From: Euryarchaeota archaeon UBA251
GTDB lineage: Archaea > Thermoplasmatota > Poseidoniia > Poseidoniales > Thalassarchaeaceae
DNA: 21,172 nt
Direction of reading: 5' to 3'
Assembly: GCA_002497905.1 (NCBI GenBank)
Contig: DAFJ01000076.1
Coordinates: 1 to 21,172 of the forward strand
The position numbers were made by a program, and so were the translations under genes. This document shows positions 16,901 to 21,172 of the stretch, piece after piece. Position 1 is the first letter of the stretch; each line of letters begins with the position of its first letter. The notes below the pieces were generated by a model. The model was not told where the DNA came from, did no database searches, and worked only from the letters and a program-made list of their open reading frames with translations.

Positions 16901-18329
16901 CTGAAGCAGAGATTGGGCGGATATCGATATCTCCAGTGAATGTCGTATCACTACCATCACTTGTTCCAGAATCAATGAGTAAAGCAGTCATTGTTCCTGA
17001 CCCATCCCAATCTGCGAACACTGGCTCATTTGGAAAGAAGGCCATACTTTGTGTCGATTGATAACCTCCGTTGGTAAAGACCGCCATTGTTGTGCCTGAC
17101 ATCGGAGCATTACCATACAAATCGTCGTCACCATCACCATCGATGTCAACTGCCTGAATATTGTCTTCAAGATTAGTTGCATTGACCATGCTGATAACCC
17201 AAGCATGACCACCCTGTTGATTGGTGGAGAAATTCCAGAACGAAACATACCCTTCCGTGTCCTCCGCGACGGCCGCCGTCTTGACTCCGGGCCATAGATT
17301 TACAGAGAGTATGTCGGAAATACTCGTCGAAGATCCTCCCGGCCCACCCATTCCGCTTGAGTTTGAAGGTACGGTGATATTCACAAAGAGGCTCGAATAT
17401 CCTCCAGAACGACGAAGGGTTGAGCAAAGGCTGCCATCGGAAGTACTGTACACAAGATCTGAGGAGCCATCCGCATCGATATCATCGACATAGACATCCC
17501 CTAGTGAACCCGCTGAAGTTAGAGAGATATTTGCAAATGGAGCGATACCCGTATTGTTCGCTAGATGTAAGCAAACCGAGCCATTCTGCGCATCAATTAG
17601 ATACACATCCATGCGGGAATCGGCGTTCGCATCACCAGTCATTAATTCAGTACCACCTGCACAAGTCCATGTCCAAGAGACCGGAGAAAAGCCAGATGAT
17701 AGAGTCCAATCGATGATTCCGATATGTGGATGAGAACCATTTCCTGGATCTTTATCTCGATCGAGAATCACAATCTCTGACTCCCCGTCATTATCGACAT
17801 CTGCCACGGTCATATCGTCAATGGCTCCTCCCGTTGGTACCACACCTCCGCCCATTTCAGGAGCGTAAGATATGTTCAACTCCGCGAGGTCAACATTTGC
17901 TTCCGATGGAAGATCGAAAGACCAGATTGGCGCCCAGGTATTCTTGGTTGGAGTATGGGATGCAATCGAGCCATTAGTACTGAAGCGAGTCTGTGACCCA
18001 AGTTCTCCATAGCGATTACCACCAAAGAGCCACTCAAGCAAACCGTCGTTCCCAATGTCCATTTGAACAATACCGGGACTTGGGTCTGATGAGAGATATT
18101 GCAACTCAAAACTCGATCCCGTAATCGTAGTATTCCGTTCCAACGCCACGTCCACCGTGGTGTTACCAAGTACTGTCTCACTACTATTCCCACTACTGAA
18201 TGTCGTAATTGATGAGGGGTTCGCACTAACTGTTGAGATAAGCGGACTAAAGGACAATCCAAGCATCAAAAGAACGAGTAGATATCCTGCAGTACGGGAT
18301 GCAGCCGGTTCCACTGAGGGGTGTTTCAT
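13983..18329 (-). CDS. Giant membrane-anchored surface protein with FG-GAP/VCBS-type repeats, Fn3-like domain and W-rich cytosolic tail
   Basis: The protein has 1448 residues. A signal peptide occupies about 1-36 (AGYLLVLLMLGLSFSPLI then STVSA). The outer part has FG-GAP-like calcium loops: DVDNDGESE (177-185), DANADSRMD, DIDADGSSD, DIDGDGDDD, DIDGDGVPE and DFDGDTTAE, within about 90-540, probably a beta-propeller. A fibronectin-III-like region follows (FVAFEWNNTSSDDDS, then PGTYRYYVRAMHQNSV; PPDPVTNLTV), then further beta-sandwich-like regions. Asn-x-Ser/Thr sequons are very frequent. One membrane span (NNLVLIGGIVGAILALGLL, about 1289-1312) precedes a 136-residue acidic cytosolic tail with Asp runs and a C-terminal DGTEWWKDELDVWWWRG motif. 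It may act in adhesion or in binding polymers; no enzyme motif is visible. ATG 18329 has GGGAG 4 nt upstream; the ATG at 18356 is less likely. It overlaps the long form of the PAC2-family gene. Confidence 0.88.
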   Translation of the reverse strand: MKHPSVEPAASRTAGYLLVLLMLGLSFSPLISTVSANPSSITTFSSGNSSETVLGNTTVDVALERNTTITGSSFELQYLSSDPSPGIVQMDIGNDGLLEWLFGGNRYGELGSQTRFSTNGSIASHTPTKNTWAPIWSFDLPSEANVDLAELNISYAPEMGGGVVPTGGAIDDMTVADVDNDGESEIVILDRDKDPGNGSHPHIGIIDWTLSSGFSPVSWTWTCAGGTELMTGDANADSRMDVYLIDAQNGSVCLHLANNTGIAPFANISLTSAGSLGDVYVDDIDADGSSDLVYSTSDGSLCSTLRRSGGYSSLFVNITVPSNSSGMGGPGGSSTSISDILSVNLWPGVKTAAVAEDTEGYVSFWNFSTNQQGGHAWVISMVNATNLEDNIQAVDIDGDGDDDLYGNAPMSGTTMAVFTNGGYQSTQSMAFFPNEPVFADWDGSGTMTALLIDSGTSDGSDTTFTGDIDIRPISASGIASSGSVLLEPITAPTRMVVEDIDGDGVPEHIVAGGEATHSIFIAGYHNMLIDFDGDTTAEVNISGYAGNGSQGVDEIEWMDTMGSLPSITQSELTASTPSITDFYGIDYFTLQPDAYVRGEGAVLGSDLLITYSLSTQVDTNPGLGNLTNALNREMVAGSGPFDVGLVFNMTSSTGQFTLQNLAITHIPGATSIDLPTEPVLIQMNISEDMAMQLQPPFVAFEWNNTSSDDDSNFMMYEIHRTKDNSPLNLMTPYSTSQGSFFMDQSLQPGTYRYYVRAMHQNSVTSNLSSPLMITIDPPPPDTTPPDPVTNLTVLDVQGDEGGHLLVSWDDGGSTDLNHHLVFVDTVQFTNASTRVQVANLTAGNSSIVVNMTSDVLDNTGSVQQAGISIMDNTDHYVAVVAVDILGNFNETVVTVGPVRALNNSNIISSVTIEATTSSTLEVDGLTLPSVTRGESITISGLLELDTESNAGRTVQIDLSDDAHSTQVIAITDASGAFSVAYSDWSTLLDSTSRFVGVVNVSATYAGGPTSMQQVILGSSATSAFVSTVTATVSAVQSSVQLDSDNQGTARLQVTTDSRDLSLLGAISFDWTLGNATESIISSTGISILDQTGFIEEAVDYPGGGEIEFVYDENSRPFWLLINPSTVLVDLQPPPLQVDTGGDTNVTDPTPDPLLLALNVNCGDQAWSMSVNTSLWSSDDSNLLECTVTNPNQNTVYVNLDLEMNVIGVEIESDLGGSFSIQAGADQILVLEVQDDTQFRDGSVDLSLTASAPDYQESVTTMTIQFQFTEETDGPTSPSNGSEGGASSDNNLVLIGGIVGAILALGLLGAIMLRSGSDDDDDEALFSDDDEVGALPMAVSGGAKATRAEADIPKGVPLDELMKQGSRPTPVSMSKSKSPSVVTTESKAMTDSKEEESSDEIEVEEASEDDYTDSDNYHVDDDGTEWWKDELDVWWWRGPDDEDWSEYTE
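13986..14069 (-). other. Tryptophan-rich C-terminal motif of the giant surface protein
   Basis: The last 28 codons encode a block with six Trp residues: DGTEWWKDELDVWWWRG followed by an acidic stretch, then DWSEYTE. It follows a long Asp/Glu/Ser linker on the cytosolic side of the membrane span. I believe similar Trp-rich endings occur on other surface proteins of marine group II archaea, but this is memory, not a search. It could be a small folded module that docks the surface protein to an inner partner. Confidence 0.5.
14341..14383 (-). repeat. Triplet repeat encoding Asp runs
   Basis: Two runs of the forward triplet TCA/CAT (14341-14353 and 14365-14383) encode two Asp runs just after the membrane span of the giant surface protein (SDDDDDEALFSDDDE). 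Such runs can slip during replication, so their length may vary between strains without changing the frame. Confidence 0.6.
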
Positions 18330-18449
18330 CGACTCCCGTTCCCCCCTCGCACTCATAAGGAATCGGCGAGATTTGGGGTTGGAAACTCAGTTGAAACGAC
18401 GGGAACGGTTAAGTCAAGCCCGAGAATGGTTGAATCGTTGGGTGGGTCC

Positions 18450-18980
18450 ATGAGCGACGAGGCGGGAGACGGTTTGAAAGCGCGTCTTTCCATTCGTGTG
18501 GGTAACTCTCGAATCGATCTTGAGGGGACGGAGCAGGTAGTCACCGCTGAACTCCTCAAGTTACGCGCCGATGAACAATGGTCTACTGCTCTTGAGAAGG
18601 TCCGCGAGACTAGGGAGAAGGCGTTTGAAGCGGCACGAATTGCTGCAATGCAAACAGGACTTCCTGAGCGCGGTTCTGCATTCAGTTCACTAGTCACAAC
18701 CTGTCAATTAACCAAGAAACCGGATATGATTCTCGCTGCAATCCACTACCTTCGTGAAGTTGAGGGTCAAAGAGATTCACCTCCTCGTGAACTCAAGCAG
18801 CTCTTCATCGATGCTGGCCATGATGCAGATGATGTGGAGAAGTGGAATATCTCCCTCTATCTGAACCGGCTCCGTGAACAAGGTCGACTCACCTTCCCTG
18901 AAGATATGCCCGAGAAGAATCGATTCATGTCTCTCACCGATGAGGGTCGTGCACATCTTGATTCACGGGCCGCTCAGTGA
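18450..18980 (+). CDS. Putative winged-helix protein, function unknown
   Basis: The protein has 176 residues. A short strand-rich segment, ARLSIRVGNSRIDLEGTEQ (11-29), resembles the small beta motif that opens many archaeal proteins of unknown role. A charged helical region follows (about 30-70). Residues 92-171 look like a winged helix: MILAAIHYLREVEG, PPRELKQLFIDAG, then NISLYLNRLREQGRLTF and a final FMSLTDEGRAHL, the last being typical of winged-helix regulators. No ligand or metal site is visible. I chose ATG 18450 (MSDEAGDG); GGGTGGG lies just upstream. In-frame ATGs at 18426 and 18321 would add residues of low-complexity character, and the latter would overlap the divergent surface-protein gene. 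The pentapeptide-repeat gene follows 7 bp after the stop. DNA binding is an inference. Confidence 0.75.
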   Translation: MSDEAGDGLKARLSIRVGNSRIDLEGTEQVVTAELLKLRADEQWSTALEKVRETREKAFEAARIAAMQTGLPERGSAFSSLVTTCQLTKKPDMILAAIHYLREVEGQRDSPPRELKQLFIDAGHDADDVEKWNISLYLNRLREQGRLTFPEDMPEKNRFMSLTDEGRAHLDSRAAQ

Positions 18981-18987
18981 AGAACCG

Positions 18988-19392
18988 ATGTCAGACCAAG
19001 AAGACCAGGCAGATCCAGTTGACTGGTCTTTCCAATCGAAGATTGATCAGGATTTGAGAGATTCAAATCTTCAAAATGCCAATCTAAGACGCGCTATTCT
19101 TGATGGTTCAAACCTTCAAGGCTCAAATCTCTCCGGTGCAGACCTGCGAAACGCATCCCTCATTGGTACTGACCTCATGAAGTGCGCTCTAGACGGGGCT
19201 GATCTACGTGGTGCACGTCTGACCAAAGCGAAGCTAAACCTCTCGAACTTTCAGGATGCAAAGATGGATGGAGCCGATCTACGTGGCGTCCGTGGACGAT
19301 ACGCAATCTGGCGTCGTGCGAACTGGTGGGATGCAAAGATGAATGATGATCTACGCAAAGCACTCTCAAAGAAATGGCCAAAGCCAGAATGA
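18988..19392 (+). CDS. Pentapeptide-repeat protein
   Basis: Nearly the whole 134-residue chain is built from A(D/N)LxX-type pentapeptides: DLRDSNLQNANLRRA, SNLQGSNLSGADLRNAS, DGADLRGARLTKAKLN and DGADLRGVRGRYA, roughly 18 repeats. Such proteins fold as a right-handed four-sided beta-helix. Some bacterial members mimic DNA and protect gyrase, but most have no known role, and nothing here points to one. The chain is short, opens with an acidic, unstructured MSDQEDQADPVDW and ends with a basic DLRKALSKKWPKPE. There is no signal peptide, so it is cytosolic. The frame is open further upstream, to 18874, but that part overlaps the preceding gene; ATG 18988 lies 7 bp after its stop, which implies a two-gene operon. 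Its stop is 1 bp from that of the convergent membrane-protein gene. Confidence 0.88.
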   Translation: MSDQEDQADPVDWSFQSKIDQDLRDSNLQNANLRRAILDGSNLQGSNLSGADLRNASLIGTDLMKCALDGADLRGARLTKAKLNLSNFQDAKMDGADLRGVRGRYAIWRRANWWDAKMNDDLRKALSKKWPKPE

Positions 19393-19393
19393 A

Positions 19394-20023
19394 TCATTCT
19401 GATTCGTCTGAATTCAGTGAAGAGATATGATTCGAATCTAAGGCCTCACGAGCACCAGACAATACGAGAGGTAGTAACGGCAGCGCCGTGCAAAAGAGCC
19501 CGCAAGTTGTAACTAGGACTTGGAGGATATTGAGAGTCAACGAAAGCATCGCAGACGGAGCCTCAACTGAACGAAGAAAGTAGAGACCTGCTGCCGCATC
19601 TATGAGAAGAAGAGACCCTCCTGTAAGGCCGATTCGTATCCCATAACTATGGCGGCGGAATAGCAAAACTCCACTGATGAGGAGTAGGAGGCCTGCACAG
19701 GTCTCCAATGTCCCGAGGACCTCGTAGTATCCTTTCGCTGCAATCGCATCATAGTAGGCTGCGATTTCTTCTGATGTTACATCCTCTCCAGCTGCTTGAA
19801 GTTGTAAGGCGACCGGCTCATACATTGCAGGATCTGTTGGCCCATCATCCATTCCAGTCCAAATGTTGGAAACACCACTCAGTAATGCAAGAAGTCCACC
19901 AATAACCAATACTGACCCGATGATTCGGAGAATTCCTGGCTGAGGTCTAATTGGCACAGCGATGGCGGGCCCTTCAGATTCCTCCTCATCCTCATCCCAA
20001 CGGATAGAGAAAGATTCCTCCAT
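19394..20023 (-). CDS. Four-span membrane protein, function unknown
   Basis: I do not recognise this protein of 209 residues. An acidic N-terminus (MEESFSIRWDEDEEESEGP) is followed by four hydrophobic segments: ILRIIGSVLVIGGLLALLSG, YEVLGTLETCAGLLLLISGV, then IRIGLTGGSLLLIDAAAGLYF and a long LTLNILQVLVTTCGLFCTALPLL. The loop between the first two (WTGMDDGPTDPAMYEPVALQ and onward) is about 45 residues and should lie outside if the N-terminus is inside. No transporter or enzyme motif stands out. I chose ATG 20023 because it lies 25 bp after the thioesterase stop and has GAGGT 11 nt upstream; the longer frame to 20116 would overlap the thioesterase gene. It is probably co-transcribed with the thioesterase. 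Confidence 0.75.
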   Translation of the reverse strand: MEESFSIRWDEDEEESEGPAIAVPIRPQPGILRIIGSVLVIGGLLALLSGVSNIWTGMDDGPTDPAMYEPVALQLQAAGEDVTSEEIAAYYDAIAAKGYYEVLGTLETCAGLLLLISGVLLFRRHSYGIRIGLTGGSLLLIDAAAGLYFLRSVEAPSAMLSLTLNILQVLVTTCGLFCTALPLLPLVLSGAREALDSNHISSLNSDESE

Positions 20024-20048
20024 AGGATGCGGTGACCTCAACCACGCA

Positions 20049-20462
20049 TCAATCCTCGCCGCATCTGCGTAGAGATTCAGCAATATCCTCAGGAATCGGT
20101 TGAGGCTGGAAGTCATCGAGATTTACACAAACGGTCGTAACCTCGGCCGTCCAAACAACGTTTGACTTCTGATTAGTAAAACGATATTCCCAGATAATTG
20201 ACGAGGTCCCTACTTCCTTGACCCAGAGGCGGCAATGTGCAATATCTCCGTAACGTAACGGCGCATGATGTGTAGAATTGGTAGCAACCGCTGGAAATCC
20301 TAGACGGTGCTCAGAAATTATTGTTGGATAATCAATACCACAAATCGACTCCCAAGCCTCTTCAAAAAAACGATGAGCAAGGTCCCAATAGACAGGATAG
20401 TAGACCACATTAGCAGGATCTATCATCGGCCAATCGATTCTACGAGATAGTTCAACGGCCAT
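20049..20462 (-). CDS. Hotdog-fold acyl-CoA thioesterase (4-hydroxybenzoyl-CoA thioesterase/YbgC family)
   Basis: The protein has 137 residues, the usual length of a single hotdog domain. The family signature at the N-terminus is present: IDWPMIDPANVVYYPVYWDLAHRFFEE. Asp15 aligns with the catalytic Asp of 4-hydroxybenzoyl-CoA thioesterase, in the motif usually written D-x-D-P-A-G. The second signature, HHAPLRYGDIAHCRLWVKEVGTSSIIWEYRF, also matches, as does the C-terminal VNLDDFQPQPIP. It should hydrolyse an acyl-CoA thioester in the cytosol. The substrate cannot be told; Asn replaces the usual Gly after Pro-Ala (DPANVVYY). Archaeal lipids lack fatty acids, so degradation of imported fatty acids or aromatics is one possible setting. 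The start codon is well placed: AGGAA directly precedes ATG 20462. Confidence 0.9.
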   Translation of the reverse strand: MAVELSRRIDWPMIDPANVVYYPVYWDLAHRFFEEAWESICGIDYPTIISEHRLGFPAVATNSTHHAPLRYGDIAHCRLWVKEVGTSSIIWEYRFTNQKSNVVWTAEVTTVCVNLDDFQPQPIPEDIAESLRRCGED

Positions 20463-20500
20463 TTCCTAACGCCACCATGACTTCGGCTTCTTACGTACGG

Positions 20501-20510
20501 TTTTCAAACT
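20501..20510 (-). promoter_or_regulatory. Candidate TATA box for the thioesterase gene
   Basis: The minus strand reads AGTTTGAAAA, similar to the TTTGAAATA elements elsewhere in the window. It is centred about 43 bp before ATG 20462, predicting a leader of about 17 nt. It lies in the 94-bp gap between the lipoprotein stop and the thioesterase start. Confidence 0.35.
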
Positions 20511-20556
20511 CTTGATTGGTCGCTATTAGAATGCAAAGATTCAGTCAATCAAATCA

Positions 20557-21069
20557 TCATCCAATATCTCTAACCTCATACTTTCCGTTCCAATCAATGG
20601 GCGATGATGAATTAAACAAATCATGTCCATTTTCAATAATTGTGACCCATTCATTTGCTCCCCATCTTCCATCAACACGACCTTCTTGCTCTTCGAAGAA
20701 GCATTCCGATGTTCCATTGCCATAACATGGAATCCAGCCAGAATCTGTCAGAATCGTGATTTGAATACAAACTGCTGCATAGTTGTCTTCACAAGTTCCA
20801 TTATTTTCAAAGTAGAAATGGTCCCATTGACAGGGATCGTAAAGCATTACGTTGACCAAGCTATCATTTCCTCCAGAACCTATGTCGTCAGGATGATCTT
20901 CCCATTGTACAAATGTCGCTTCTGCTGCACCCATCCCCGTCGGACCATAACATGGGTCGTAATCACTACTAGATTCGTCATTAGACAAACACCCTGATGC
21001 TGCGGCAAGCGGCATCAAAATTACCAACAAAATTGTGGCTAAATTCTGTTTGAATGGTTGAATTCTCAT
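20557..21069 (-). CDS. Small cysteine-rich lipoprotein, function unknown
   Basis: The protein has 170 residues. It starts MRIQPFKQNLATILLVILMP and continues LAAASGC, a lipoprotein signal whose lipobox Cys is residue 27, so it should be tethered outside the membrane. The mature part has several more cysteines (in DPCYGPTG, YDPCQWDHF, NGTCEDN, AVCIQI, IPCYGNGTSEC), which could pair, and repeated Pro-Cys-Tyr-Gly. No known domain stands out. It is A/T-rich (a sampled 60-base row is 32% G+C). I chose ATG 21069 because the in-frame ATG at 21156 lies inside the tRNA gene and would precede the signal peptide with 29 odd residues; GGAGA at 21081-21085 is a possible ribosome site, 11 nt away. It lies 78 bp downstream of a tRNA on the same strand. 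Confidence 0.8.
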   Translation of the reverse strand: MRIQPFKQNLATILLVILMPLAAASGCLSNDESSSDYDPCYGPTGMGAAEATFVQWEDHPDDIGSGGNDSLVNVMLYDPCQWDHFYFENNGTCEDNYAAVCIQITILTDSGWIPCYGNGTSECFFEEQEGRVDGRWGANEWVTIIENGHDLFNSSSPIDWNGKYEVRDIG

Positions 21070-21110
21070 CAATTCTACAATCTCCAGCAGTATGATTCTG
21101 TATTGTGAAT

Positions 21111-21120
21111 TGTATAATTT
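21111..21120 (-). promoter_or_regulatory. Candidate TATA box for the lipoprotein gene
   Basis: AAATTATACA on the minus strand is centred about 47 bp before ATG 21069, predicting a leader near 21 nt that would include the GGAGA ribosome site. It lies between the tRNA 3' end and the lipoprotein gene, so the latter need not depend on the tRNA promoter. Confidence 0.4.
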
Positions 21121-21140
21121 AGTATCTTTCATCAGCAGCA

Positions 21141-21147
21141 ATAAAAG
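21141..21147 (-). terminator. Candidate T-rich terminator of the tRNA gene
   Basis: Immediately after the tRNA discriminator base the minus strand reads CTTTTAT. A short T run just past a tRNA is the usual archaeal termination signal. Confidence 0.4.
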
Positions 21148-21172
21148 TGGACCCACCGCGATTCGAACACGG
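21148..21172 (-). tRNA. tRNA 3' end (T arm and acceptor strand), partial
   Basis: On the minus strand, CCGTG-TTCGAAT-CGCGG (21172-21156) forms a five-pair T stem, one pair a G-T wobble, with the standard TTCGAAT loop. It is followed by the seven-base acceptor strand TGGGTCC (21155-21149) and the discriminator A (21148). CCA is not encoded. The matching 5' acceptor strand, expected to be GGACCCA, the D arm and the anticodon lie beyond the window, so the amino acid cannot be told. Confidence 0.85.

Noticed and set aside
18321..18449. Upstream extension of the winged-helix gene to 18321
   Set aside because: It would overlap the 5' end of the divergent surface-protein gene and encodes low-complexity residues; ATG 18450 fits better.
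20024..20116. Upstream extension of the four-span membrane protein
   Set aside because: It lies in another frame within the 3' end of the thioesterase gene, which has a clear family match there.
21070..21156. N-terminal extension of the lipoprotein to ATG 21156
   Set aside because: It runs into the tRNA acceptor strand and would put 29 residues before a perfect lipoprotein signal peptide.
1..21172. CRISPR array, insertion sequence, integrase, rRNA or prophage
   Set aside because: No regularly spaced repeats, transposase or recombinase motifs, long terminal inverted repeats or rRNA-like sequence were seen on either strand.

Overview
The window looks like a piece of a chromosome from a marine planktonic archaeon of the Thermoplasmatota, most probably Marine Group II (Poseidoniales). 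The archaeal side is clear: a GatE-type tRNA amidotransferase subunit, an MCM helicase, Trm1 tRNA-G26 methyltransferase, a PAC2-family protein, archaeal start signals (GGTGA-type ribosome sites, and TATA-like boxes about 25-30 bp before ATGs). The MGII-like side is inferred from the surface proteins: a PGF-type C-terminal anchor, a giant FG-GAP protein with a tryptophan-rich cytosolic tail, and much Asn-X-Ser/Thr. The lineage call is from memory of these features and was not tested.

Layout. 1-851 (-): the 5' part of a secreted blue-copper (cupredoxin) protein, cut by the window edge just inside its C-terminal anchor. 919-5196 (-): gatE and mcm, probably one transcript. 5197-5416: a divergent intergenic region with five copies of AACGG/CCGTT. 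5417-7921 (+): PPC/DUF296 protein, Nif3-like metalloprotein and purM. 7969-10609 (+): an unrecognised zinc-ribbon protein followed closely by trm1. 10611-11633 (-): moaA, stop-to-stop with trm1. 11732-13177 (+): an A/T-rich two-span membrane protein and an NfuA-like Fe-S carrier. 13180-18329 (-): PAC2-family protein, and upstream of it a 1448-residue membrane-anchored surface protein. 18450-19392 (+): a putative winged-helix protein and a pentapeptide-repeat protein. 19394-21069 (-): a four-span membrane protein, a hotdog thioesterase and an A/T-rich Cys-rich lipoprotein. 21148-21172 (-): the 3' end of a tRNA.

Most genes are housekeeping: Gln-tRNA synthesis, replication, purine synthesis, tRNA modification, molybdopterin synthesis, Fe-S delivery. 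They are interleaved with cell-surface genes (cupredoxin, the 11732-12565 protein, the FG-GAP protein, the lipoprotein). The genome is very compact: three convergent pairs have 1-2 bp between stop codons, and no stretch above 300 bp lacks a gene. I saw no CRISPR array, insertion sequence, integrase or rRNA. The points most worth following are the unknown zinc-ribbon protein beside trm1, the giant surface protein overlapping the PAC2 gene, its W-rich cytosolic tail, the cupredoxin domain fusion, and the repeated pentamer upstream of mcm. I do not see a clearly new multi-gene system.
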